A stretch of DNA of 64,000 bases from Thalassoglobus polymorphus (GTDB taxonomy: Bacteria; Planctomycetota; Planctomycetia; Planctomycetales; Planctomycetaceae): the NCBI RefSeq assembly GCF_007744255.1, contig NZ_CP036267.1, forward strand, positions 6,026,001-6,090,000, read 5' to 3'. This document shows, piece by piece, positions 10,979-18,786 of this stretch (its first letter is position 1; each line of letters begins with the position of its first letter). Below the pieces are notes generated by a model. It was not told where the DNA came from, ran no database searches, and saw only the letters and a program-made list of their open reading frames with translations. The translations under genes and the position numbers were made by a program.

Positions 10979-11084
10979 TCGAGCAGTTTGCTCTGTCACG
11001 TGCCCGTGAAGCATGTGCCCGTGAAGCATGTGCCCGTGAAGCATGTGCCCGTGAAGGACGCGAACATCAATACGTAAAGTGCTA
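10979..11084. repeat. Family 1 element with tandem expansion, filling a convergent gap
   Basis: This copy occupies the whole gap between the serA stop (10976-10978) and the cytochrome stop (11082-11084). On the minus strand it starts TAGCACTTTACG and ends with the type B arm CAGAGCAAACTGCTCGA. The middle of the consensus is missing and an internal block has been multiplied. Confidence 0.75.
10996..11055 (+). repeat. 15-bp tandem repeat, four copies
   Basis: The unit GCATGTGCCCGTGAA is present three times exactly (11011-11025, 11026-11040, 11041-11055) and once as a variant just before (10996-11010). The unit is the type B arm of the family 1 element (GTGTGCCCGTGAA), so this looks like slippage expansion inside one dispersed repeat. 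Confidence 0.9.
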
Positions 11085-13076
11085 TAGAGATCCAGGCTCG
11101 TTTCTGTTCAAAGCTTTCATGAGCAGAAGCGAGCGTTTCTCTACCTCGTCAGCTTCTTCGTGTTTTCCAGTTTCTCGGAGAAGATTCGCCAGCGAATTGA
11201 GGATGTCTGGACGGAAAGGCTGAATCTCAGAAGCTTTTCTGAAGTGCTCAATCGCCTCTTCCTTGTTGATCCCCTGCATGCACAGCCCGAGTAAATACGT
11301 ATCGTCCGACGATCGCCTCAGCTTTTGAAGTTCCAGTAAGGGCTCAATCGCCAGAGTCGGTTTCTGTTCTCGATACGCAAGCAGAGCCTGCACGAGAAGC
11401 GCGTTGACTTTCGACTTCGGTGAGCTCGATGGCAGGTTGTAGCTGCTTAGAGCGTACCTCAAGCTGACTCGTGGGTCTTGGTCCATAAGAACCTGAGCGA
11501 GAGCAGCCTGAACATCTCCATCCCCAGGGTGGGCTCGATTATATTTGTTGAGCCGCTGAACCGCTGAAGAAAAGTATTGACGAAACGCAGCTTCAGATGG
11601 CTGTGCCGGGGCAACTTCCAGATAAGCCAGGCCAAGATTTCGATCTTCAAGTGTTTGATTGGAGGCTGCAGGAGCTTGATGTGGTTTTAAACGAGAGACC
11701 TGCGGTTGCTCAGTTGTTGCCACGCTCGGATTCGAGTCATCGTGGATTCCAACGCGATGGTGTGTGAAGGCGATGTGAGGGATGTCGGTTTCGCTTTGCG
11801 GCATGTGACAGGTTGTGCAATTGTCCGACTTGAGCACTCGCTGCTCGTGGTCCTCTGCGAGGCCACAAGAATCGACTTGATGGCATGTCAGACATTTGTT
11901 TCGAAAGAAGCTCGCCTTCTCAACAGGTGGTGGAGCGTGCATGTCATGGCAGGTCGTGCAGGTGAAGGTTTCCGCTTGAGTGTAGCAACGGCTGAGCCTC
12001 ATCTGCTCAACATGCCCCACCACCGACATCTGGGCGTTCTTCGAATCAAAGAAATAGTCGATTCGATTCGATGCAAGGGCTTGCCCCGGACGAAATCGTT
12101 CGGGACTTTGTCCCGGAAGGAAAGTTGTCGCTTGTCCTCTGAGGTGGCACTGAGCACAAATGTCCTCTGAGAGTTTTCGAGACAACTTACCTGGGTGAAC
12201 AATGTGATTATTTGGATGATCACTGTGCGTTGCTTCAAGTGGTTTCGCTTCTAGAAGTTGATCGCCTTGAGCCTGTGCAAGGTCGACATGGTCTCCGCCG
12301 GCACCGTGGCACCGTTCACATCCGATGGAAAGCTCATGAAACTTTAGCCGATGCAAGCTCCCGGCAACTCGTTCTACGTTCCCGGCATGACACACGACAC
12401 AACCGACATCAGCAGCCCGTTCAAAACTGACTGGGGACTCGACATCATAACCGGGCGAAACGCTCCAACGCTTTTTCGATTCATACCAGGTGACCGGTGA
12501 TTCCATCAAAAACCCGTCAACCTCGACCAGGTACGATCTGGAGTGTTTCCCCGAGCCGATGAGATACTTCAACGGATGCTCTGCCTGAGCAATGACTTCG
12601 CCATCGGCAGTCAATTCGTCTCGGTGATAAAGTTCCCCATCCTTGCGGAAGATCGAAAAAGTGTGCTGTGATTTATCGTGGATAAATTCCCCATCTGCAG
12701 GTTCAGCATCTGGATCGACAATCGAGAGCGACTGGCTGTGAGCGCTGAGCGAGTATGTGTCGAATTGCTCCTGATGACAGGTAGCACAAACCTGACTCCC
12801 GACAAACTTTTCTTGCGGAATCGGAGCTGGAGCAACAGCTTTCGTCTCAACAGGCGATTCCGTATGCGACTCATTTTTTGAAGAAGAGTCCTTTTCCGGA
12901 GGAGGTTGTTGGACACACCCGCTCAGTGCCATTGTTGCAACAATGGCAAGAAGAGTCCGCCAGCTTCGAGAAGGCTCTCGTGCATTTTGTCTCAGGGTAG
13001 AGTTTTGCCTCAGCATAGAACTGTGCTGCGAAGACTCGGTTTCACGGACTGACTGGAGGGCAGGCTCAATAGTCAT
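11082..13076 (-). CDS. Seven-haem c-type cytochrome lipoprotein with TPR domain
   Basis: An exported multihaem cytochrome of about 664 residues. The signal segment RTLLAIVATMALSGC ends in a lipobox, so the mature protein should be lipid-anchored. Seven CxxCH motifs follow: CATCH, CVVCH, CERCH, CAQCH, CTTCH, CLTCH and CTTCH, between about residues 98 and 420. The C-terminal third (about 480-660) has TPR-like helices (for example AYREQKPTLAIEPLLELQ). The family resembles cytochrome c554-type multihaem proteins that carry electrons in the periplasm; the partner is unknown. ATG 13076 is used, but ATG 13016 would give a more normal signal peptide length. The stop TAG abuts a family 1 repeat. Confidence 0.88.
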   Translation of the reverse strand: MTIEPALQSVRETESSQHSSMLRQNSTLRQNAREPSRSWRTLLAIVATMALSGCVQQPPPEKDSSSKNESHTESPVETKAVAPAPIPQEKFVGSQVCATCHQEQFDTYSLSAHSQSLSIVDPDAEPADGEFIHDKSQHTFSIFRKDGELYHRDELTADGEVIAQAEHPLKYLIGSGKHSRSYLVEVDGFLMESPVTWYESKKRWSVSPGYDVESPVSFERAADVGCVVCHAGNVERVAGSLHRLKFHELSIGCERCHGAGGDHVDLAQAQGDQLLEAKPLEATHSDHPNNHIVHPGKLSRKLSEDICAQCHLRGQATTFLPGQSPERFRPGQALASNRIDYFFDSKNAQMSVVGHVEQMRLSRCYTQAETFTCTTCHDMHAPPPVEKASFFRNKCLTCHQVDSCGLAEDHEQRVLKSDNCTTCHMPQSETDIPHIAFTHHRVGIHDDSNPSVATTEQPQVSRLKPHQAPAASNQTLEDRNLGLAYLEVAPAQPSEAAFRQYFSSAVQRLNKYNRAHPGDGDVQAALAQVLMDQDPRVSLRYALSSYNLPSSSPKSKVNALLVQALLAYREQKPTLAIEPLLELQKLRRSSDDTYLLGLCMQGINKEEAIEHFRKASEIQPFRPDILNSLANLLRETGKHEEADEVEKRSLLLMKALNRNEPGSL

Positions 13077-13364
13077 GATTGCACCGTTTGAAGTCCTTCG
13101 CTCTAACAAGACCTGACCGAGTGATCAAAATCCCAAATGAAACAGAACGATTAAAGTAGTTCAGCTGAGGAGTACAAGAGGGGTGTTCGTGCCTGTTGCG
13201 CCCGTGAATAAATCAGTCTTTTCAGGAGAAGTTTGAACTCTGCAAAGCAGACAAAATCGTGATTCCCTGCACGCTTCGGGTTGTTGTTATCATATCAACT
13301 CAGGAGTCGATACATCTCATTCACCTCACATTGGATTCCATTTTGAAAGTTGTTTTGGGTCCCA

Positions 13365-14318
13365 TCATTCCACTGAAACAGCTCGGCCATGATTCAGCGG
13401 GGAGGTGATGCGAACAGTCCAGTGCTGACCGCTCTCGTCCGATTTGATCAGCGAAGAGATGCGGTCGGCGTCGGACTCATCTTTTGCAAAAATGCTGACA
13501 GTCGGCCCCCAGGAGGATTGGGCAATAGCTCGTACTCCCTGCTCCGAAAGCCGATTGACGAAAGGCCCCATCTCCGGGTGCGAATAGTCCCCCCCTTGTG
13601 TCAGCGAGAAGAATTCACCGACCAGATCCCCGTAAGCACGAATCGCTTTTGAGAATGATTCGAAGTCGGAATGTTTGAGCGATGGCAGGATTTCCGTCAG
13701 CGTCAACCGCGACAACTCCCCGGTTCTCGCCTGGCTCATTGATGAGAGTTTTGCGAACGTCAGCGTTTCATCATCGCCATGCATGCCTGTGGTTTCTTCC
13801 GGAGTCACCAGCAGAATTCTCCAGTCCTCCGGGAAATCATAGCGGCAGGCAATTTGCCCGATTGCTTCTTCCTGCTGGTGTCCTGCATCGACCAGAAATC
13901 CGCCCTCCATGTACCCGTGTAGTCCAATAGAAGACCGCTGGCCACGTCGAGAGTAACTTGCCAGCCGCTGCGCAGTGAGTTCCGTCTCTCCGTGGAGAAT
14001 TCCCATCGCTTCGGAGAGTGCCATTCCAAGTTGAGTTCCCGAACCAAGCCCGACATGACCCGGAATTGATTCAGCGAGTTCGACAGCAGTCGGTTGCTTC
14101 CATTCCGGACAGTTGGCTTGGATTCTGGCGAGGAGGCCTGCTGCCTGTTCCTGAAAGGGGGCTTGATCAATGTTGCTCAACTTTGCAACGAGAAGAAATC
14201 CTGGATTTTTGATCATCATCCCGATCCCTCCGAAATGCCTTCCGCGTTCGGGGCGATGAGAGAGTGGGCCGAAGTGAAGTCGGCAGCCGGTTTGAATACG
14301 AACAGTCTGTACAGGCAT
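13365..14318 (-). CDS. Beta-ribofuranosylaminobenzene 5'-phosphate synthase family protein
   Basis: This GHMP-superfamily protein of 317 residues matches beta-RFAP synthase, which joins 4-aminobenzoate (4-hydroxybenzoate in some archaea) to PRPP with loss of CO2 in the case of 4-hydroxybenzoate chemistry, the first committed step toward the pterin side chain of tetrahydromethanopterin. Supporting features are the N-terminal RIQTGCRLHFGPLS, the glycine-rich GHMP loop PGHVGLGSGTQLGMA (about 86-100), and later segments GLHGYMEGGFLVDAGH and VRAIAQSSWGPTVSIF. Planctomycetes are known to carry H4MPT-linked C1 genes, but no other gene of that pathway lies in this window. The start ATG at 14318 leaves a full-length family member. 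A less specific GHMP enzyme is the main alternative. Confidence 0.86.
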   Translation of the reverse strand: MPVQTVRIQTGCRLHFGPLSHRPERGRHFGGIGMMIKNPGFLLVAKLSNIDQAPFQEQAAGLLARIQANCPEWKQPTAVELAESIPGHVGLGSGTQLGMALSEAMGILHGETELTAQRLASYSRRGQRSSIGLHGYMEGGFLVDAGHQQEEAIGQIACRYDFPEDWRILLVTPEETTGMHGDDETLTFAKLSSMSQARTGELSRLTLTEILPSLKHSDFESFSKAIRAYGDLVGEFFSLTQGGDYSHPEMGPFVNRLSEQGVRAIAQSSWGPTVSIFAKDESDADRISSLIKSDESGQHWTVRITSPLNHGRAVSVE

Positions 14319-14837
14319 GCAATAGGTCTATCGTGTCCGTGGTGGAGTGTGTCTGATATGACGCATTATCGATGTCACGATTCTGAAGAACAGGCTCTCG
14401 AAGTGCAATCCCGAGAAGTTGAGCGCACTCCGCTGACTTCACGTCACAGGTCGCCATAATCTCCTGTTAATCTTGTATTGATCAAGATCCACTCCTGCTT
14501 GCTGCTCAGAACTGACTTCAATGATGTGAAAATGCAGGCTCAGCAGAGCTTTGGGGCACAGAGCTTAGGGGCTTTGCGTAGACGGCGAAGATCGCCCCGC
14601 GAGAGAACTCTGCGGCGCCGAGCGATCAGAACACCATAAAGTGCTTCGCCAGGAAAGCAAAAATGCGACAACCCTGCGATTTTCGAAAGAGGAATTGCTT
14701 TGCTGCTTGTTTTTTGTTCTAATTCTATGAAATATATTTTCGGTCGTGAGTTTGTGATGATTCCAACCATTCGAAGTCGGTCTCTACCTTCTTGAAGAAT
14801 ACGGTTACGGCTCTTCTACGATACACCGCCCGAGTTC
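14319..14837. other. Long intergenic stretch with no convincing gene
   Basis: Short open frames occur on both strands (for example minus 14540-14770) but none has a ribosome site, a domain or a partner. I see no terminator, repeat copy or RNA that I can name. Confidence 0.4.
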
Positions 14838-15098
14838 GTGATTGGGATCGTTACTTTGCTTTTTGCGTCATTGTTAGGCTTTCAGCCAAATTGGCTACTG
14901 TTTTCGCTGATACTGTTTACATTGCTACAGTTACCATTACTTGCGTTGTCATCTCGGCGTCTCTCCTCAACTTCAATTGTGGGCTTCGCTTTAGATGAAA
15001 CCTCTTCAATGTGCCTTTCCGCTCGGACAAGGTGGCAGCAATCGAGATCGAATCGCGCAGAGAATTCCCAACCCTTGTTTTCTGTACTGGGTTGGTGA
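14838..15098 (+). CDS. Possible small membrane protein, perhaps the 5' half of a frameshifted gene
   Basis: This GTG-started frame encodes 86 residues and begins with two hydrophobic stretches (VIGIVTLLFASLLGF and LLFSLILFTLLQLPLLALSS) that look like a membrane hairpin. After about residue 50 the composition becomes unlike a normal protein. A second frame opening near 15000 carries another hydrophobic segment and is coupled to the next gene. The two may be halves of one small membrane protein split by a frameshift around 14990-15010. No ribosome site precedes the GTG, so the call is weak. Confidence 0.3.
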   Translation: MIGIVTLLFASLLGFQPNWLLFSLILFTLLQLPLLALSSRRLSSTSIVGFALDETSSMCLSARTRWQQSRSNRAENSQPLFSVLGW

Positions 15099-15220
15099 TG
15101 GCTGCGATTCTGCTTTATGAAGCCTTGCCTCACCTGCATGATGAGGACTCATTTCTGATTGTCTCGGAAACCGTCGATTGCTCACCGAGAATGAACATCA
15201 ATTATACCCTGGAGAAATAA
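15011..15220 (+). CDS. Small predicted membrane protein coupled to the zinc-ribbon gene
   Basis: This 69-residue GTG-started frame has one hydrophobic stretch (TLVFCTGLVMAAILLYEAL). Its stop TAA (15218-15220) shares one base with the ATG of the zinc-ribbon gene, as in translationally coupled pairs, and this is the main reason to think it is read. It overlaps the hydrophobic frame at 14838-15098 and may be that protein's displaced C-terminal half. I do not recognise a family. Confidence 0.4.
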   Translation: MPFRSDKVAAIEIESRREFPTLVFCTGLVMAAILLYEALPHLHDEDSFLIVSETVDCSPRMNINYTLEK

Positions 15221-15510
15221 TGTTTCGATGCCAATTGTGTGAGACGGTGGTCCCAGCGGGGACTCGATCTTCAAAAATTGTTCTGGTCACTCGGGATAAA
15301 ACTTACAACGAGCGAGGGGGCAGCAGCCAAGCCACACGCGGGGGGTTCCGAGGACGTGGCGCACGACGAAGTAGCCCTAAAAAAGACTTCGACAAGGGTG
15401 GTTCTGGTCAGGAAATTGTTCGGGAAGCAACTGTTTGCCCAGCCTGTGCCGAGAAGCATCAACGGGAACTTGAAAGAGAATCACTGAATACAAATGAAGG
15501 CGCTGAATAG
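15220..15510 (+). CDS. Small zinc-ribbon protein with an RG-rich middle
   Basis: A 96-residue protein with CxxC pairs at C4/C7 and C73/C76, expected to bind one metal ion. Between them lies a basic, glycine-rich linker (RGGFRGRGARRSSPKK) of the kind often found in RNA-binding proteins. The end (CPACAEKHQRELERES) is helical and charged. The start ATG 15220 is supported by GGAG at 15211-15214 and by overlap with the preceding stop. The cold-shock gene begins 74 bp downstream on the same strand, so the two may share a transcript. A role in RNA binding is inferred; the family is not one I can name. Confidence 0.75.
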   Translation: MFRCQLCETVVPAGTRSSKIVLVTRDKTYNERGGSSQATRGGFRGRGARRSSPKKDFDKGGSGQEIVREATVCPACAEKHQRELERESLNTNEGAE

Positions 15511-15584
15511 TCTCAGCCCCGTTTGTGTAACTTCCGGCTCAACGACGTGGAGCCACGACTTTTTTATTTTTGGAGAGTACTGAA

Positions 15585-15782
15585 ATGGCCACTGGTCGCA
15601 TCCGTAAACTAACTGACAAAGGTTTTGGATTTATCGAAACAGACAAGGGAGATCTTTTCTTTCACATGTCTGCACTAGAAGGTGTTCGCTTTGAAGACCT
15701 TTCCGAAGGACAAGAGGTTGAATTCGAGCGTGGGCAAGGTCCTAAAGGGCCACGCGCTGAGAACGTCAACGTCGCTGGCTAA
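15585..15782 (+). CDS. Cold-shock domain (CSD) nucleic-acid-binding protein
   Basis: A 65-residue single-domain cold-shock protein. The RNP1-like motif KGFGFIE and the RNP2-like motif LFFHMSAL are in place, and the C-terminus VEFERGQGPKGPRAENV is typical. Proteins of this family bind single-stranded RNA or DNA and act as RNA chaperones. ATG 15585 has GGAGAG at 15572-15577; an upstream in-frame TTG at 15570 would overlap that site and is rejected. A T-rich run (15560-15571) after a short GC stem sits in the leader, as expected for a structured 5' UTR or a weak terminator of the gene before it. Confidence 0.93.
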   Translation: MATGRIRKLTDKGFGFIETDKGDLFFHMSALEGVRFEDLSEGQEVEFERGQGPKGPRAENVNVAG

Positions 15783-15797
15783 TGTTTCGACATTTCT

Positions 15798-15877
15798 AGA
15801 ACTGATCCTGAAGCTTGAAATTGTCCCCTCACAAAGTTGAGAAAAGCGGCGATTCCAGAGGTTTTGGACTGGTTCTG
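15798..15877. repeat. Family 2 element
   Basis: Plus strand begins AGAACTGATCCTGAAGCTTG and ends with GGTTTTGGACTGGTTCT. It matches, in reverse complement, the copies at 18695 and 45557 along its length. The ends form an imperfect inverted repeat (AGAACTGATCC against AGAACCAGTCC). Confidence 0.85.
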
Positions 15878-16147
15878 GCCAGTTTCTGAATCGTTTTGCG
15901 AGTCCTCTGATGCGAGAGGAACCTCTCCAGTAGATTTCACTGGAACCTGTGCGGTCAGCGCCCTCACGACGTGAGAGCCCTGCATTCGGTTCCAGACTCG
16001 CTCAAAACATTCAGTGAAAGTTGAGCCTCACGGCTCATGCAGTCAGTTTTTAGAACCACTAGCATAACAGCGAAAATCGTCTCCACACCGGATGCACGGC
16101 CATTTGTTTTGATATTGCTAGAGCGAATTTATATCAGATTGCGAAAT

Positions 16148-16186
16148 AAGGAGGCCGATCAACTTGATCGGCCTCCTTTTATTTTT
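16148..16186 (+). terminator. Rho-independent terminator
   Basis: A perfect 15-base inverted repeat (AAGGAGGCCGATCAA at 16148-16162 and its complement at 16164-16178) is followed on the plus strand by TTTTATTTTT. The stem is long and GC-rich. The nearest plus-strand gene, the cold-shock gene, ends 365 bp upstream; it may serve that gene or an unannotated RNA. Confidence 0.85.
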
Positions 16187-16214
16187 GACTCCCAGATGCC
16201 ACAGGACAGAACTG

Positions 16215-16240
16215 TTAAGAGCAATTCAAAAGATGCTCTA
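16215..16240. repeat. Family 1 mini-element at the catalase stop
   Basis: On the minus strand it reads TAGAGCATCTTTTGAATTGC, then TCTTAA. The two ends (TAGAGCA and TGCTCTTA) lie 9 bases apart, as if the middle of a family 1 element had been lost. The TAG is the catalase stop codon. Confidence 0.65.
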
Positions 16241-17692
16241 GCTGCCAGTCACTCCCTTGCGAATGCGATCTCCGATTTCCTTGTCGACGTTGCACCAGTA
16301 TTCGAACGCGCGCTCTAGAACTGGCTCGGAGACGCCTGCCTTCAGATGACCGACGACGTTGGAGACCAGTCGCTCACGTTGTGCATCGTCCATGACATCA
16401 CGCACCAGAATTCCGGCCTGACCGAAGTCATCATCATCCTCGCGTAGCGTGTACGCAGCTCGAGTGAACTCTCCATCGGCCGACCAGGTCGCGGACTCGG
16501 GATAGCGTTCACCATCCGCCTTCGGACCACCTTTCGAATTTGGAGCGTAGACCGGGTCGCTGACGTTATCCACTCGCATCTGTCCGTCTTTGCTGTAACT
16601 GTGGACAGGGCTTTGCGGACGATTGACGGGGATTTGCTTGTAATTCACTCCGAGGCGATGCCGGTGTGAGTCGGCATAGGCAAACATACGACCAAGCAGC
16701 ATTTTGTCGGGGCTAATGCCGATCCCCGGCACCAGATTGTTCGGCTCAAATGCAGCCTGTTCGATCTCCGTATGGAAGTCTGTCGGATTCCGATTGAGGG
16801 TTAACCGACCGACATCATGGAGTGGATAGTCGCTGTGCGGCCAGACCTTGGTCAGATCAAAGGGATTCAGGCGATACGTTTTGGCTTCCTCGAACGGCAT
16901 GATCTGAACCTTGAGGGACCAGGTGGGATACTCACCCCGCTTGATGGCATCAAAGAGATCTCGCCGGTGATAATCACCATCTGTACCAGCAAGCCGGTCT
17001 GCCTCTTCCTGTGTCAGGTAGTCGATTCCTTGATCGGTTTTGAAGTGGTACTTCACCCAGAATCGCTCACCACTGGCGTTCACCCACATGTAGGTGTGGC
17101 TTGAATAGCCGTTCATCTGCCGCCAATTCTTCGGAATCCCACGGTCCCCCATCAGCCAGGTGACCTGATGTGCTGACTCGGGCGACAACGTCCAGAAATC
17201 CCATTGCATATCGTGGTCGCGAAGACCATTGTCGGCACGTCGTTTTTGAGATCGAATAAAGTGCTGAAACTTCAGAGGATCGCGAAGGAAAAACACGGGT
17301 GTGTTATTCCCAACCATGTCATAGTTGCCCTCGCTGGTATAGAACTTCAACGCAAAGCCGCGCGGATCACGCCATGTATCGGGGCTTCCTCGTTCGCCAG
17401 CAACTGTGGAAAAGCGAATCAGAGTGTCGGTCTTCGTCCCCGGCTGAAACAGGGCAGCCTTGGTGTAAGCGCTCACATCATTGGTCACTTCGAAATGCCC
17501 GAACGCGCCGGAGCCCTTCGCATGAGGTTGCCGCTCTGGAATCCGCTCCCGATTGAAGTTGGCCATCTGTTCAATCAGGTAATGATCGTGCAGTAAGATC
17601 GGACCATCGGGACCAACAGTCAGCGAGTGCTCGTCGCTGGAAACAGGCCCCCCTGCGTCAGTCGTTGTCGGCTTCGAATCGTGTTCGTTCAT
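16238..17692 (-). CDS. katA: Haem catalase
   Basis: A monofunctional haem catalase of 484 residues (small-subunit clade by length) that turns hydrogen peroxide into water and oxygen. The catalytic His lies in [14 protein letters not shown] (His 57), the distal Asn in [11 protein letters not shown], and the proximal haem-ligand Tyr in [13 protein letters not shown]. There is no signal peptide, so it should be cytoplasmic. The start ATG at 17692 agrees with the family N-terminus. It is transcribed alone. Its TAG stop is shared with a mini family 1 repeat, and a plus-strand terminator faces it. Confidence 0.97.
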   Translation of the reverse strand: MNEHDSKPTTTDAGGPVSSDEHSLTVGPDGPILLHDHYLIEQMANFNRERIPERQPHAKGSGAFGHFEVTNDVSAYTKAALFQPGTKTDTLIRFSTVAGERGSPDTWRDPRGFALKFYTSEGNYDMVGNNTPVFFLRDPLKFQHFIRSQKRRADNGLRDHDMQWDFWTLSPESAHQVTWLMGDRGIPKNWRQMNGYSSHTYMWVNASGERFWVKYHFKTDQGIDYLTQEEADRLAGTDGDYHRRDLFDAIKRGEYPTWSLKVQIMPFEEAKTYRLNPFDLTKVWPHSDYPLHDVGRLTLNRNPTDFHTEIEQAAFEPNNLVPGIGISPDKMLLGRMFAYADSHRHRLGVNYKQIPVNRPQSPVHSYSKDGQMRVDNVSDPVYAPNSKGGPKADGERYPESATWSADGEFTRAAYTLREDDDDFGQAGILVRDVMDDAQRERLVSNVVGHLKAGVSEPVLERAFEYWCNVDKEIGDRIRKGVTGS

Positions 17693-17977
17693 GAAGACGC
17701 TCCTGTTTATGTGCAGTAAACTGTACAGTCCGGCTCACATTATTGAACATCAATCCGCACACAGATGCAAGTAACGCAGGCGCCTCAGCGATGCGAATGG
17801 TCGCGTATCAGTGAACTTGCTGCTCCGAAAACAGCCTTGCAGCGAGACTTGTGCCAGGACTTGTCACCGAGAAGTGAAATCGATGCAGGGCTTTCTTCGC
17901 CTATCCTGTTGGTGCGCCATGGAAACTCTTCAGTAGCCCCGGTGTTAGACCTGCAATCTGATTTGGCGATCGCATTG

Positions 17978-18442
17978 TCATGCTGAAAAGTGCGGGGTCG
18001 CTGACGCGGAGACATTGCAACAGCCTGCGAGAACAAACCCATCTAAACCGCAAGACCCCATGACTTGATACCCCTTAACAGATTCCGCTGTTAGGCGATC
18101 GGCTAATTCAGGTACCGTGCAAAGGCCGTGATATGGCCAATTGTATTTAAGCCCGCTTGTAAACAGAGCTTCGTTGGCTGCCAGGATTGCGTGGATGTCA
18201 ACTTCTTCGATATCAAGAAGAATACTTGGAGCGGCAACGTGCTGGAGATGATGAGCCACGACATTTGAGAACTCAGTCACGAAGTACGGTTCTGGAATGT
18301 CACGGTCACGATAGTGACTGAGAATGGTGAGGACCCGGTCTTCCAGCCGATGACAGACTGAGCAAACGAACGAATCATGAGTGCTTAGATTTTTCATTGC
18401 GGAATAAAAGTCTTCCTTTGACGAGTAAATACACTTCGGCAA
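17978..18442 (-). CDS. Protein of unknown function
   Basis: The frame encodes 154 residues from a TTG (18442) or 139 from an ATG (18397). I recognise no family. It has a Cys-x-x-Cys-His sequence near the N-terminus (VCSVCHRLEDRV), which could be a metal site or coincidence, and a Cys/Gly-rich end (MGSCGLDGFVLAGCCNVS). There is no signal peptide or membrane segment, and both neighbours are far away. The middle, with a predicted helical stretch ending in NVVAHHLQHVAA, looks protein-like, so I keep it with low confidence. Confidence 0.45.
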   Translation of the reverse strand: MPKCIYSSKEDFYSAMKNLSTHDSFVCSVCHRLEDRVLTILSHYRDRDIPEPYFVTEFSNVVAHHLQHVAAPSILLDIEEVDIHAILAANEALFTSGLKYNWPYHGLCTVPELADRLTAESVKGYQVMGSCGLDGFVLAGCCNVSASATPHFSA

Positions 18443-18786
18443 AGTAAAGCAGGCGTCTTAGCGTGAGTAAAGGAAGGGCGAGAGATTGAGGTGGGCGCGA
18501 TGTTTTCAATGTTCGTGCCGGTTCAGGACAGTTAAAACACGATCATTCGGGTTCAAAACTTTCGGAAGCTCTCACTCCGGCCAACCCTCCTGTGCAGACG
18601 ATGCGGCTTTGCTTGAGAGCTCGTCGATAGCGGCGGCAGGTCATCGTTTACAGACTGATCGGGATGAGCGAAGATGTGAGGTCTCTATTTAACTGAGAAC
18701 CAATCCGAAAATCTCTGGAATAGCCATCTTTCTCAACGTTTGAGAGAGCAATTTCAAGTTTCAGGATCAGTTCGAATGAGTTGGAA
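18443..18786. other. Intergenic region with a family 2 repeat
   Basis: The only structure I can support is the family 2 copy at 18695-18773, which ends 13 bases before the DUF454 start. The rest holds no plausible gene. Confidence 0.45.
18695..18773. repeat. Family 2 element
   Basis: It reads GAGAACCAATCCGAAAATCT, then a centre with TCTCAACGTTTGAGAGAGCA, and ends TTTCAGGATCAGTTC. The centre CTCAA-CGT-TTGAG is itself a small palindrome. It matches the copies at 45557 and 15798 (reverse). Confidence 0.85.

Larger units (their letters stand above)
15783..16237. other. Intergenic region with a family 2 repeat, a strong terminator and a mini repeat
   Basis: No gene is visible. It holds a family 2 element (15798-15877), an intrinsic terminator (16148-16186) and a shrunken family 1 copy (16215-16240) at the end of the catalase gene. 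A small unannotated RNA ending at the terminator is possible, since 270 bases separate the terminator from the family 2 copy. Confidence 0.5.

Noticed and set aside
10996-11055. CRISPR array suspected from short tandem repeats
   Set aside because: The repeats are 15 bp and directly adjoin without spacers; they derive from a dispersed element. No cas genes are present.
14540-14770. 76-residue minus-strand frame rich in Arg and Leu
   Set aside because: No ribosome site, partner or recognisable family; composition looks random.
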